From Lysinibacillus alkalisoli (GTDB lineage: Bacteria > Bacillota > Bacilli > Bacillales_A > Planococcaceae): a DNA stretch of 64,000 nt. A model generated the notes under the pieces. The model saw only the letters and a program-made list of their open reading frames with translations. It did not search any database and was not told where the DNA came from. The translations under genes were made by a program, and so were the position numbers. How positions within the stretch are numbered: position 1 is the stretch's first letter; every line of letters begins with the position of its first letter. Positions 29,511 to 37,436 of this stretch are shown piece after piece. The stretch is from NCBI RefSeq assembly GCF_014643595.1, contig NZ_BMJT01000001.1, positions 124,001 through 188,000 on the forward strand, read 5' to 3'.

Positions 29511-29564
29511 ATGTACGATGTACATCGAACTTAAGTACGAGTATACATACCTTTAAAACCATAG

Positions 29565-29602
29565 AAAAAGAGAAGTTGAGTACGCTTGACTTCTCTTTTT
29601 TA
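29565..29602 (+). terminator. Terminator after the DUF2087-like gene
   Basis: Stem AAAAAGAGAAGT (29565-29576) with its complement at 29589-29600, 12-base loop, T run. Confidence 0.85.
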
Positions 29603-29676
29603 TTGGCTTGGACTAAGTATATCTCAGCTGTGTGTCCTCATAGGTATGTGAAATTTATTTCAAGAGAATTTTTATT

Positions 29677-29714
29677 TTGACAACACTTAAACAAAAGTTT
29701 ATAATTTAAACAAA
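29677..29714 (+). promoter_or_regulatory. Consensus sigma-A promoter of psuKG with direct repeats
   Basis: TTGACA at 29677-29682, 17-bp spacer, TATAAT at 29700-29705: a perfect housekeeping promoter. A 9-bp direct repeat TTAAACAAA occurs at 29687-29695 (in the spacer) and 29706-29714 (just after -10), 19 bp apart. Their position suggests an operator for repression, possibly by the HTH of the downstream kinase; that part is inference. Confidence 0.8.
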
Positions 29715-29733
29715 TATAATTTAGGGTGATGAC

Positions 29734-30834
29734 ATGAATAAACGCGACGCAATGATTTTAGAGTTGATTCGTAGTAATCCATTTCTTTCACAGCAAGAGA
29801 TGGCTGAAAAAATGAATATGTCACGACCAGCGTTAGCTAATCTTATTTCTACATTAACTAAACAAGGAAAGATTGTTGGTAGGGCGTATATTTTGCCTAA
29901 AGAAAATGAAGTGATTTGCATTGGTGGTGCAAATATTGATCGCAAACTTCACATGAAGGGCAAGGTGCAATTAAGTACATCTAATCCTGCTACTTCTACA
30001 CAAAGTGTTGGTGGCGTTAGTCGCAACATAGCAGAAAACTTAGGACGTTTAGGTCATACGGTACGATTAATTACGTCATGTGGTAAGGATTCCGATTGGC
30101 AAGCCATTCACGATGCTTCTGAAGCATTTATGAATTTATCAAGTGTGGAACACTTCCAAGAAGCTACAACAGGTTCTTACACAGCTGTTATGGATACAGA
30201 TGGTGAACTCATTTTAGCGATGGCAAGTATGGATGTGTATGACTTATTATTGCCTGACATTATTATGAAGCATGAGACATTGCTAGCAAATGCCTCTTGT
30301 ATTGTCATTGATTTAAACTGTCCTCAACAAACGGTAGAATATGTACAGCAATTTGCAGCAGCGCGCAAAGTACCGCTAGCCATTGTGCCCGTCTCCTCGC
30401 CTAAAATGAATCGCATGCCAAGTTCATTAGAAGGCGTGACATGGTTTATTTGTAATAGAGATGAGGCTGAAACATTATTAAAACGCTCCATTCAAACAGA
30501 GCAGGATTTTTTACGCGCAGCGAGAGAAATTACAGCAAGAGGCGTTATGAATGTAGTAATAACAGCAGGTAGCAAAGGTGTCTATGCAGCAACACAGCAA
30601 GGTGAACCTACCCATTACCCTGCGATTAAAATAGAGCAAATTAAAGATGTAACAGGTGCAGGTGATTCATTTGTTGGGGCATTGTTACATGCTTGGTTGC
30701 AACAAGAAAGTTTTGAGCGTTGTATTCAACACGGCTTAGTGAATGCAAAACAAACATTAGGGTCAGCTTATACCGTAAGACCAGAGCTATCAGACCAAAT
30801 CCTAAAAAGTGAACTGGAGGAACAAACATGTTAA
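29734..30834 (+). CDS. psuK: Pseudouridine kinase with N-terminal HTH domain
   Basis: PfkB-family sugar kinase of 366 residues. Residues 1-60 form a winged HTH ([20 protein letters not shown]), and the kinase domain has [27 protein letters not shown] and the catalytic anion-hole motif [12 protein letters not shown] near the C-terminus. It phosphorylates pseudouridine to pseudouridine 5'-phosphate. The identity is supported by the next gene, psuG, which overlaps it by 7 bases (ATGTTAA). HTH-PfkB fusions occur in this family; the HTH may let the kinase control its own operon. Confidence 0.9.
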   Translation: MNKRDAMILELIRSNPFLSQQEMAEKMNMSRPALANLISTLTKQGKIVGRAYILPKENEVICIGGANIDRKLHMKGKVQLSTSNPATSTQSVGGVSRNIAENLGRLGHTVRLITSCGKDSDWQAIHDASEAFMNLSSVEHFQEATTGSYTAVMDTDGELILAMASMDVYDLLLPDIIMKHETLLANASCIVIDLNCPQQTVEYVQQFAAARKVPLAIVPVSSPKMNRMPSSLEGVTWFICNRDEAETLLKRSIQTEQDFLRAAREITARGVMNVVITAGSKGVYAATQQGEPTHYPAIKIEQIKDVTGAGDSFVGALLHAWLQQESFERCIQHGLVNAKQTLGSAYTVRPELSDQILKSELEEQTC

Positions 30835-31739
30835 ATAAACATATCGTATTATCACAAGAAGTAAAAGCAGCACAAGATAAAGGGCTACCAGTCGTAGCTT
30901 TAGAATCAACGATTATTTCACACGGTATGCCATATCCCCAAAATGTTAAAACAGCACGTGAAGTAGAGCAAATTATTCGTGATAATGGTGCTGTACCAGC
31001 AACAATTGCACTAATTGATGGCAAAATTAAAATTGGTTTATCTGATGAAGAGTTAGAAATGTTTGGTAATGCACCAGATGTAGCTAAAGCATCTCGCCGT
31101 GATTTAGGGTATTTAATTGCCACTAAAAAATTAGGTGCTACAACTGTAGCCGCTACTATGATTTGTGCGGAATTAGCAGGGATTGAGTTGTTTGTAACAG
31201 GTGGTATTGGTGGCGTTCACCGTGGTGCCGAAACAACAATGGATATTTCGGCTGATTTGCAAGAGCTAGCAAAAACAAATGTAGCAGTAGTATGTGCAGG
31301 TGCTAAATCCATTCTAGATATCGGTTTAACATTAGAATATTTAGAAACAAATGGTGTACCAGTGGTAGGCTATGGCACAGATGAAATGCCTGCATTCTTT
31401 ACACAAAAAAGTGGCTTTGACCTTAACTTACGTTTAGATCAACCAGCAGACGTGGCTGCAATGTTACGCGCAAAATGGGAGTTAGGATTAACAGGTGGTG
31501 CTGTAATTGCTAACCCTATCCGTGAAGAAGACGCATTAGACTATGACTTTATTACAAATACGATTCAAACCGCATTACAAGAAGCTAAAGCACAAGGTAT
31601 TGTAGGTAAAGATGTAACACCATTCTTGTTAGGCAAAGTGAAAGAATTAACAGAAGGTACTAGCCTAGACGCTAATATTGCATTGGTAAAACATAATGCT
31701 TATGTAGGCGCTCAAATTGCTGTAGCATTAAATAAATAA
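30828..31739 (+). CDS. psuG: Pseudouridine-5'-phosphate glycosidase
   Basis: Cleaves pseudouridine 5'-phosphate reversibly to uracil and ribose 5-phosphate, breaking the C-C glycosidic bond. The 303-residue protein carries the family marks [16 protein letters not shown] (Glu26), [46 protein letters not shown] and [19 protein letters not shown]. The start overlaps the end of psuK, so the two are translationally coupled and together recycle pseudouridine from RNA turnover. Confidence 0.95.
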   Translation: MLNKHIVLSQEVKAAQDKGLPVVALESTIISHGMPYPQNVKTAREVEQIIRDNGAVPATIALIDGKIKIGLSDEELEMFGNAPDVAKASRRDLGYLIATKKLGATTVAATMICAELAGIELFVTGGIGGVHRGAETTMDISADLQELAKTNVAVVCAGAKSILDIGLTLEYLETNGVPVVGYGTDEMPAFFTQKSGFDLNLRLDQPADVAAMLRAKWELGLTGGAVIANPIREEDALDYDFITNTIQTALQEAKAQGIVGKDVTPFLLGKVKELTEGTSLDANIALVKHNAYVGAQIAVALNK

Positions 31740-31747
31740 TACTATGT

Positions 31748-31777
31748 CCCAACTGAATTTTTTCAGTTGGGTTTTTT
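31748..31777 (+). terminator. Terminator of psuKG
   Basis: Perfect 10-bp stem CCCAACTGAA (31748-31757 with 31762-31771), loop TTTT, six T. Confidence 0.92.
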
Positions 31778-31919
31778 ATTATAACAAAGCTAGTAGCGTT
31801 CCTTTTTTATCCCTTATAAAGAAGACTTATTTAGCCGTGGCAATGTGTATGAGGTACTCATACACATTATATCGAAATATAATATAAAAAAGAATTTTCA
31901 GAAAAAATAATAAAACTTA

Positions 31920-31948
31920 TTGACTTAGTAGGATAATGCGTTTAATAT
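31920..31948 (+). promoter_or_regulatory. Promoter of the sulfur-scavenging unit
   Basis: TTGACT at 31920-31925 and TAATAT at 31943-31948 with 17-bp spacing, about 20 bp upstream of the first SAM riboswitch. The 140 bp between the psuG terminator and this promoter show nothing else. Confidence 0.65.
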
Positions 31949-31966
31949 AGTCATCAACAACAAAAT

Positions 31967-32125
31967 CCTTATAAAGAGTTCGGGGGAGGAAACTGGTCCT
32001 ATGATCCCGCAGCAACCGGTGAATATCACAAAGGTGCTAAGTCCAGCAAGCCTAGCTTGAAAGATGAGGAAAAAAACGGAGTGAAAGCTCCCTCTTCTTA
32101 AGCTATGAGAAGAGGGAGCTTTTTT
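31967..32125 (+). ncRNA. SAM-I riboswitch (S-box) with intrinsic terminator
   Basis: The aptamer spans 31967-32069: P1 CCTTAT/ATGAGG, P2 with tandem-GA kink-turn (GA 31986-31987 and 32003-32004), loop CTGG 31993-31996 able to pair with CCAG 32043-32046 (the S-box pseudoknot), and conserved AGCAACCGG and AAGGTGCTAA. The expression platform is clear. A terminator stem lies at 32084-32098 with 32108-32122 plus T run. The alternative antiterminator pairs AAGATGAGG (32061-32069, including the 3' strand of P1) with CCTCTTCTT (32091-32099), one mismatch. SAM should therefore cause premature termination and low SAM should allow expression of the downstream sulfur genes. Confidence 0.93.
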
Positions 32126-32145
32126 GTTGGGAGGAGCCAAATCAT

Positions 32146-32781
32146 ATGTATAATAAAACCGATATTTCTAAATTAGCGCAATTAAATGACTTAGCCAAAA
32201 AACCGAATCAAGCATTCCATAGCTGGAATGCAGCTGTATTTAAAGAGGGAGCATTAACAACAAAGTTAAAAGAAACGATTGCGATTGCAAGTGCTACTGT
32301 AACAGGTTGTCCTTACTGTATTGAAATCCACACAGAAGCTGCCAAAAAAGCAGGTGTGACAAAAGAAGAAGCGGTAGAAGCTATTTTTGTTGCAACAGCA
32401 TTAAAAGCAGGAAGTGCATTTGCACATGGCGCGAATAGTTTGCGAGCGTATGACGAGGCAACTGGTGAAGGGTTATACGAGAAAAGTTATTTTGCAGAAA
32501 CAGGCGCACTACAAAAGTTAGCGCCAGAAGCATTTAAGACATTTATTCAGTTCTCTAATGAAGCAGTGGCAGAGGGTGTTTTAACAATAAAAGAAAAAGA
32601 GATTATTGCTGTAGCCATCGCTCATATTACAGGTTGTCCTTATTGTATTGAGCTACATGTAGCAAATGCAAAAGCTCAAAATGTAACAAAGGAAGAGTTA
32701 GCAGAGACCATTTTTGTGGCAAGTGCTTTAAAAGCAGGAAGTGCATTTGCTCATAGTATAAATGTATTGAATGCATATTAA
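32146..32781 (+). CDS. Tandem-domain carboxymuconolactone decarboxylase/AhpD-like protein
   Basis: A 211-residue protein made of two homologous AhpD-like halves, each with a CPYC redox motif (Cys55/Cys58 and Cys164/Cys167) followed by IEIH or IELH, and each ending in TALKAGSAFAH or SALKAGSAFAH. AhpD-type proteins act as thiol-dependent peroxidase-coupled reductants. Here the S-box upstream and the monooxygenase genes downstream suggest protection or electron supply during organosulfur oxidation (inference). GGGAGGAG lies before the ATG. No terminator separates it from the second SAM element. Confidence 0.88.
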   Translation: MYNKTDISKLAQLNDLAKKPNQAFHSWNAAVFKEGALTTKLKETIAIASATVTGCPYCIEIHTEAAKKAGVTKEEAVEAIFVATALKAGSAFAHGANSLRAYDEATGEGLYEKSYFAETGALQKLAPEAFKTFIQFSNEAVAEGVLTIKEKEIIAVAIAHITGCPYCIELHVANAKAQNVTKEELAETIFVASALKAGSAFAHSINVLNAY

Positions 32782-32823
32782 TAAATCCCTAGTGATAAAA
32801 GACTTATTATTCAGATAATAAAA

Positions 32824-32929
32824 CCTTATTACGAGATTGAAGGAAGGTAAGGGGACCGCTAACTTCAACAGCAACCAGCCTTTTGTATGGTGCTCACCCC
32901 AACTAGCGAAATGCTAAAGAATGAGGAGG
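32824..32929 (+). ncRNA. Divergent SAM-I-like riboswitch overlapping the ribosome binding site
   Basis: P1 CCTTATT 32824-32830 pairs with AATGAGG 32920-32926. P2 TTGAAG 32837-32842 pairs with CTTCAA 32863-32868. An inner GGT/ACC helix closes the loop AAGGGG, whose GGGG (32851-32854) can pair with CCCC at 32897-32900, the S-box pseudoknot position, where the first riboswitch has CTGG/CCAG. CAGCAACC and TGGTGCT are conserved, and P4 is TAGC/GCTA (32904-32916). There is no terminator; instead the 3' strand of P1 shares bases with the AGGAGG site (32924-32929) seven bases before the ATG at 32937. This suggests SAM-dependent translational repression. The canonical kink-turn is less clear than in the first element. 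Confidence 0.75.
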
Positions 32930-32936
32930 AACTATA

Positions 32937-34325
32937 ATGACAAAAAAACAAATTCATTTAAACGGTTTTACACAAAATTCAGCATCACCCCACGCGGCAG
33001 GTTTATGGCGCCATCCTGAGCATCAAGGAAAAGAGCATGGCACATTGGCTTATTGGACAAACCTTGCTAAAACATTGGAACGTGGAAAATTTGATGCGTT
33101 ATTTTTAGCAGATGTAATTGGTGTATACGATGTTTATCAAGGTAGCAACCAAGCTGCATTAGCCCAAGCTGTACAAGTACCAGCGCATGACCCTTTGTTA
33201 GCTGTATCCGCAATGGCGCAAGCAACAGAGAAATTAGGTTTTGCAATTACAGCATCAGCAACATATATCCAACCTTACCAATTAGCTCGTCAATATTCGA
33301 CATTAGATCATTTAACAAACGGTCGTATTGGTTGGAATATTGTGACATCTTATTTAGAGAGTGAAGCTGTGAATTTAGGTTTGTCAGGATTAATTCCACA
33401 TGATGAACGTTACGACCGTGCAGAAGAATATTTAGACGTTGTATATAAATTGTGGGAGCAAAGTTGGGATGACGATGCTGTCGTACAAGATACACAGTAC
33501 ATTGATCCAACAAAAGTGCGTGAAATTGCGCATGAAGGTAAGTATTTTAATGTACCTGGGTTACATTTGATTGAGCCATCTAAACAAAGAACCCCACTAT
33601 TATTCCAAGCAGGTTCATCAGAGCGAGGTAGAGAGTTCGCAGCTAAACATGCAGAAGGTATATTTACTAATACACAAAATCAAAAAAATGCAGTTGCTGA
33701 ACTTCAAGCCTTTATAGCAGATATTACAGAGCGTCTACATAAATATGGACGCAAACGTGAAGATGTGAAAATTATCCCTGCTGTTGTACCAATTATTGGC
33801 GCTACGGAAGAAGAGGCGTATGCAAAATTAGAAGAATATAAAAGCTATGTGGATTATGACGGTGCAGCCGCTTTACTGTCAGGGCATTCTGGTGTGGACT
33901 TTTCAAAGCTAGACCCTGACCAATATGTTGAAAACTTACCTTCACAAGCGATGCAAAGTCGCTTACAAAGTTATACGTCTGATAACGTAGATTATCGCTG
34001 GACGGTACGCGATGCTGTGCTATACCATGGCTTAACAAATGGCTCAGAAGTGATTGTGGGCACACCATCACAAATCGCTGACCGTTTGGAAGTATTATCG
34101 CAAGAAGGTGGTGCAGATGGCTTTAATATTCGCCAAGTGGTAAACCCAGCATCATTTGAAGAATTTGTAGATACTGTTGTGCCAGAGTTACAAAAGAGAG
34201 GTATTTATCGTACGGATTATGAGGGAGACACATTACGTGAACATTATTTAGGTCAAGGACAAGTGAGATTAAAAGACAATCATTATGGTAAGCAGCTTCG
34301 CATTGGGGGCGAGGTACATGCCTGA
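32937..34325 (+). CDS. LLM-class FMN-dependent monooxygenase, organosulfur type
   Basis: Luciferase-fold oxygenase of 462 residues in the NtaA/SnaA/SoxA/DszA group: GLWRHPEHQG N-terminal segment, FDALFLADVIGVYDVYQG, ATYIQPYQLARQYSTLDHLT, NGRIGWNIVTSYLES, PLLFQAGSSERGREFAA and a C-terminal VVPELQKRGIYRTDYEGDTL stretch. These enzymes use reduced FMN and oxygen to attack sulfones, sulfonates or aminopolycarboxylates. Control by an S-box-like element and coupling (8-bp overlap) to an SfnB-like flavoprotein argue for sulfur scavenging. The exact substrate (for example alkyl sulfone or dibenzothiophene sulfone) is not determined. Confidence 0.88.
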   Translation: MTKKQIHLNGFTQNSASPHAAGLWRHPEHQGKEHGTLAYWTNLAKTLERGKFDALFLADVIGVYDVYQGSNQAALAQAVQVPAHDPLLAVSAMAQATEKLGFAITASATYIQPYQLARQYSTLDHLTNGRIGWNIVTSYLESEAVNLGLSGLIPHDERYDRAEEYLDVVYKLWEQSWDDDAVVQDTQYIDPTKVREIAHEGKYFNVPGLHLIEPSKQRTPLLFQAGSSERGREFAAKHAEGIFTNTQNQKNAVAELQAFIADITERLHKYGRKREDVKIIPAVVPIIGATEEEAYAKLEEYKSYVDYDGAAALLSGHSGVDFSKLDPDQYVENLPSQAMQSRLQSYTSDNVDYRWTVRDAVLYHGLTNGSEVIVGTPSQIADRLEVLSQEGGADGFNIRQVVNPASFEEFVDTVVPELQKRGIYRTDYEGDTLREHYLGQGQVRLKDNHYGKQLRIGGEVHA

Positions 34326-35433
34326 GGTAGTTAGTAAAACATTGTATGATGAGATTGAAGCGTTAATTCCTATATTTCAATCTCGTGAGCCAGAACTAGA
34401 TAAGCTTGGCAGTTTCCCATTTGAAAATGTTAACGCTTTAGTAGACTTAGGCTATACTAAATTAATTTTGCCTGAAGCATATGGTGGTGTTAATTTATCA
34501 GCGTATGAGTTAGTAAAGTACCAAACGCTCATTGCTAAAGGTGATGGTGCAACAGCGATTTCTATTGGCTGGCATATGGGCACATTGTTGGGATTACGTA
34601 ATAATACAGCATGGCCACAACAAACGTATGACTTTTTATTACAAAAAGTAGCACAAGGTGCGCTTATTAATCTTGTAATGTCAGAGCGAGGCAGTGGTAG
34701 TCCTACGCGTGGTGGTACGATGCAAACGACAGCAACTAAAGTAGAGGGTGGGTATGTATTAAACGGCCATAAAGCCTTTGCTACATTGTCGCCAATGCTC
34801 GATTATTTTATCTCAGGTGTTAATTTAGATGGTGAAGATTCATTTTTCTTAATCCCTAGACATACAGATGGTGTATCTATTTTACCTGTTTGGGATAGCG
34901 TAGCTTTACGAGGTTCTGCAAGCCACGATATTGTGCTTAATGATGTTTTTGTGCCAGATCATTTTCTGGTACAACAAGCTGATATAGCAAACAGTGTCAT
35001 TCGTTCACCAGGTGGTCTATTGCATATTCCAGCGTGTTATCTTGGAATCGCAGAAGCAGCGCGTGATTATGCCTTACACTTTGCTACAACATATACCCCT
35101 AAAAGCTTGGGTAAACCGATTATTGAAACCGTCCCTACACAACAGAAGATAGGGGAGATTGAATTATTATTAAAGCAATCTCGTTATATTTTACATGGTG
35201 TGGCTAAAGAATTTGATGATGGCACAGTACAGTTAGCCGATTTATTAGCAGCCAAAACAACTGTTGTTAATCATGCGATTACGATTACCGACTTAGCTAT
35301 GCGCATTTGTGGTGCGCAAAGTTTAGGTGCAAAAAGTCCACTGCACCGTTATTATTTACATGTGCGAGCAGGATTACACAACCCGCCAACCGATGATGAA
35401 ATTTTAACTTTATTAGCAAAAGCAACCTATTGA
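34318..35433 (+). CDS. Acyl-CoA dehydrogenase-fold flavoprotein, SfnB/DszC-like
   Basis: A 371-residue protein with the acyl-CoA dehydrogenase fold: N-terminal helical domain, middle beta domain (NLVMSERGSGSPTRGG, FATLSPMLDYFISG), and C-terminal helices. The residue pattern fits FMN-dependent oxygenase-type members such as SfnB and DszC, which partner LLM oxygenases in organosulfur desulfurisation, rather than fatty-acid dehydrogenases. Start at 34318: the ATG overlaps the end of the monooxygenase gene by 8 bases and GAGG lies just upstream. Its stop codon sits in the loop of the terminator hairpin. Confidence 0.83.
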   Translation: MPEVVSKTLYDEIEALIPIFQSREPELDKLGSFPFENVNALVDLGYTKLILPEAYGGVNLSAYELVKYQTLIAKGDGATAISIGWHMGTLLGLRNNTAWPQQTYDFLLQKVAQGALINLVMSERGSGSPTRGGTMQTTATKVEGGYVLNGHKAFATLSPMLDYFISGVNLDGEDSFFLIPRHTDGVSILPVWDSVALRGSASHDIVLNDVFVPDHFLVQQADIANSVIRSPGGLLHIPACYLGIAEAARDYALHFATTYTPKSLGKPIIETVPTQQKIGEIELLLKQSRYILHGVAKEFDDGTVQLADLLAAKTTVVNHAITITDLAMRICGAQSLGAKSPLHRYYLHVRAGLHNPPTDDEILTLLAKATY

Positions 35434-35445
35434 GGTTGCTTTTTT
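35418..35445 (+). terminator. Terminator overlapping the end of the SfnB-like gene
   Basis: Stem AAAAGCAACCT (35418-35428) with AGGTTGCTTTT (35433-35443), 4-base loop containing part of the stop codon, long T run. Confidence 0.9.
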
Positions 35446-35464
35446 TATTGGAAAGAAATCTTAT

Positions 35465-35479
35465 TGATAATACTTTTCA
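35465..35479 (+). promoter_or_regulatory. Probable Fur box upstream of the first AraC-SBP gene
   Basis: TGATAATACTTTTCA fits the 7-1-7 Fur pattern with two mismatches in the right half. TATACT at 35482-35487 is a possible -10. It lies 42 bp before the ATG. Weaker than the other three boxes of this region. Confidence 0.5.
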
Positions 35480-35520
35480 ATTATACTAGAGATAATCTAT
35501 TATAAGGAGTTTAATTAATT

Positions 35521-37359
35521 ATGAATTCATCGCAATATATTCATTTATGGAATGATGTAGACGCTATTATAGTAGACATCAGGCATCATTCACATCATTT
35601 GGATTCTAAACCATTACCCAGTAATGCATTTATTTTTGTGGAAAGAGGGAGTACACAAATTACATGTCAGAATGAGTTAATCATGTTAAGCAAATTTCAA
35701 ACCGCACATTTTATAAAGGGGAGTAAGATTCAATTTGTGAGTAGTAAAGATTTTTCCTATTATCTTATTTTTTATAAGGTACGCAAAAGAGACATTAAAG
35801 AGACAACATATGATGTACTACCTTGGGAAACTAACTTTTATGTCACCATACAAAATGCAATTCCTACATGGCAGCTAATTTATGAAATGGAGCAAGCATG
35901 GCAAACACAATATCCACTTAAAAAATTGCAGATGAAAGGATTGTTTCATCAATTTATTTATGAGGTAGCTAAATCTCAACAGCAAGGTATTGTTGCAAAA
36001 CGAGATAGTGTGGCTGATGCGATATTTTATATTCAGCAACATTATGCGGAGCCTTTAACATTAGATAAAATTGCACATGATTTGAATTATAGTGCGCCAC
36101 ATCTTTCCTTATTATTTAAAGAGCGTACAGGACAAACAATGATTGATTATGTTATTCAAAAAAGGTTGCAAGTAGCATCAATACTTTTAATAGAAACAGA
36201 TGCTACCTTACAGGAGATTGCTCAGCATATCGGTTATAAAGACCCATATTATTTTAGTCGTTTATTTAAGGAACATCAAAATTGTTCTCCTCTACAGTAC
36301 CGTAAACGTACAGTAATGAACTCACAACCGACAAATCACACAAAAAACATACAGTTATTATCCATTGTTTATGATTCACTTAGTCGATATATTGAGAGTG
36401 ATTCTCAATATGAAGAGGAGGAGAACTTATCAATGATAGCTAACACAAAGCAATCATTTGTTGCCACATTATTAATCTGTTTTTCATTGTTATTAACAGG
36501 CTGTGCAACAGATCAAGCTAAAACGCAATCTCAAAACAATGCAACAACATCAGAAATGTATACGTATAAAGGAGCGAACGGTGAAGTAGAGATACCGAAA
36601 CATCCAAAACGTGTCGTTGTTTTAGCTGACCAATTAGTAGGTCACGTATTAGCTTTAGATGTACCGATTGTAGGTTTATCAAAATTAGCATTACAAAATC
36701 CTTATTTCGCTGGTAAAGTGGATGGCATAGAGAGTGTGGGAGACACTTATTCGCTCGAAAAGATAACAGAATTGAAACCGGATTTAATTATTGCATTAGC
36801 AGGTATGGATGGTTATCAAGAGTTTGAAAAAATAGCGCCAACGGTTGGGATTCCTTATGGCGAAAAAAATTATAAAGAACAAATTGAGGAATTTGGTATT
36901 ATGCTTCACAGGGAAAAAGAAGCGCAACAATGGTTGCAAACTTGGGAGGCGTCTATTGCAAAAGTGAAGCCTGAAATTCAACAAGTCGTAGGTGAAAAGA
37001 CCATTTCTATTATTGGTGGAACGGACAAATCTTTAATGGCGTTTAGCCAAAATTATGGACGTGGTGGCGAGATTGTTTTTGGTGAGCTAGAGCTAGAGAT
37101 GCCTGATAAAGTGGCACAAGATACAAAGGAAACAGGATGGGCACAAATTTCAATGGAAGTATTACAAGATTACACAGGAGATTATCTCATTGTAGAGAAT
37201 GATAGTCTTCCGTATTTAGAAAAAAGCCCATTATGGTCAGAGTTACCTGCTGTGCAAAATAATAATATTCATATTATTGATAGCAAAGCCGCTTACTTTA
37301 ACGACCCTGTCTCGTTAGATAGACAATTAGCTGATTTAACAGCATTCTTTTTGCCATAA
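35521..37359 (+). CDS. AraC regulator fused in frame to siderophore-binding lipoprotein (copy 1)
   Basis: One open frame of 612 residues. Residues 1-150 form an N-terminal sensor/cupin-like region and 163-265 a two-HTH AraC DNA-binding domain (LTLDKIAHDLNYSAPHLSLL; IGYKDPYYFSRLFKEH). Residues 266-304 are a linker. Residues 305-328 are a complete lipoprotein signal peptide (Met305, hydrophobic LLICFSLLL, lipobox LLTGC with Cys328). Residues about 340-612 are a FecB/FhuD-type siderophore-binding domain (EIPKHPKRVVVL, GIESVGDTYSLEKI, PDLIIALAG). If made full length, it would place the regulator inside and the receptor outside across one membrane segment. The linker DNA also contains a promoter, Fur box and ribosome binding site, so the SBP can be made separately. 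Confidence 0.85.
   Translation: MNSSQYIHLWNDVDAIIVDIRHHSHHLDSKPLPSNAFIFVERGSTQITCQNELIMLSKFQTAHFIKGSKIQFVSSKDFSYYLIFYKVRKRDIKETTYDVLPWETNFYVTIQNAIPTWQLIYEMEQAWQTQYPLKKLQMKGLFHQFIYEVAKSQQQGIVAKRDSVADAIFYIQQHYAEPLTLDKIAHDLNYSAPHLSLLFKERTGQTMIDYVIQKRLQVASILLIETDATLQEIAQHIGYKDPYYFSRLFKEHQNCSPLQYRKRTVMNSQPTNHTKNIQLLSIVYDSLSRYIESDSQYEEEENLSMIANTKQSFVATLLICFSLLLTGCATDQAKTQSQNNATTSEMYTYKGANGEVEIPKHPKRVVVLADQLVGHVLALDVPIVGLSKLALQNPYFAGKVDGIESVGDTYSLEKITELKPDLIIALAGMDGYQEFEKIAPTVGIPYGEKNYKEQIEEFGIMLHREKEAQQWLQTWEASIAKVKPEIQQVVGEKTISIIGGTDKSLMAFSQNYGRGGEIVFGELELEMPDKVAQDTKETGWAQISMEVLQDYTGDYLIVENDSLPYLEKSPLWSELPAVQNNNIHIIDSKAAYFNDPVSLDRQLADLTAFFLP
36365..36423 (+). promoter_or_regulatory. Internal promoter, Fur box and ribosome binding site inside the fusion ORF
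   Basis: Within coding sequence: TTGTTT (36365-36370), 17-bp spacer, TATATT (36388-36393), then a Fur-type palindrome with arms TATTGAGA 36390-36397 and TCTCAATA 36403-36410 overlapping the -10, then GAGGAGGAG (36415-36423) ten bases before the ATG at 36433. The same elements at the same spacing occur in copy 2. Identity of 24 bases (36388-36411) between copies, in otherwise diverged linkers, indicates DNA-level constraint. Confidence 0.8.
36433..37359 (+). CDS. Nested gene: siderophore-binding lipoprotein (copy 1), internal start
   Basis: Same frame as the C-terminal half of the fusion. Starting at the internal ATG gives a 308-residue lipoprotein of normal size for a Gram-positive iron-siderophore binding protein: signal peptide residues 1-23, lipobox LLTGC with Cys24, then a two-lobed FecB/FhuD-like domain. 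GAGGAGGAG is well spaced and a Fur-type promoter lies immediately upstream. I infer that under iron limitation this is the main form. It probably serves a FecCD-type importer such as the one at 48-52.6 kb, which lacks its own binding protein. Siderophore unknown. Confidence 0.75.
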   Translation: MIANTKQSFVATLLICFSLLLTGCATDQAKTQSQNNATTSEMYTYKGANGEVEIPKHPKRVVVLADQLVGHVLALDVPIVGLSKLALQNPYFAGKVDGIESVGDTYSLEKITELKPDLIIALAGMDGYQEFEKIAPTVGIPYGEKNYKEQIEEFGIMLHREKEAQQWLQTWEASIAKVKPEIQQVVGEKTISIIGGTDKSLMAFSQNYGRGGEIVFGELELEMPDKVAQDTKETGWAQISMEVLQDYTGDYLIVENDSLPYLEKSPLWSELPAVQNNNIHIIDSKAAYFNDPVSLDRQLADLTAFFLP

Positions 37360-37370
37360 TGATGTTTGGT

Positions 37371-37417
37371 TAGAAAATAAATGAAATATCCTGTATAATT
37401 GAAAATCATTTTCAATT
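37371..37417 (+). promoter_or_regulatory. Fur-controlled promoter of the second AraC-SBP gene
   Basis: TAGAAA (37371-37376), 17-bp spacer, TATAAT (37394-37399), overlapped by a perfect 21-bp palindrome at 37397-37417 whose core TGAAAATCATTTTCA is a 7-1-7 Fur box. AAGGAG follows at 37422-37427. Confidence 0.85.
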
Positions 37418-37436
37418 GTATAAGGAGTTATATGAC

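Noticed and set aside
29480-29680. Plus-strand frame after the DUF2087-like gene
   Set aside because: Runs through a terminator and has no ribosome binding site.
35521-37359. Frameshift or missing stop codon as the cause of the AraC-SBP fusion
   Set aside because: The tandem copy has the same uninterrupted frame and the same junction layout, so an error would have to occur twice.
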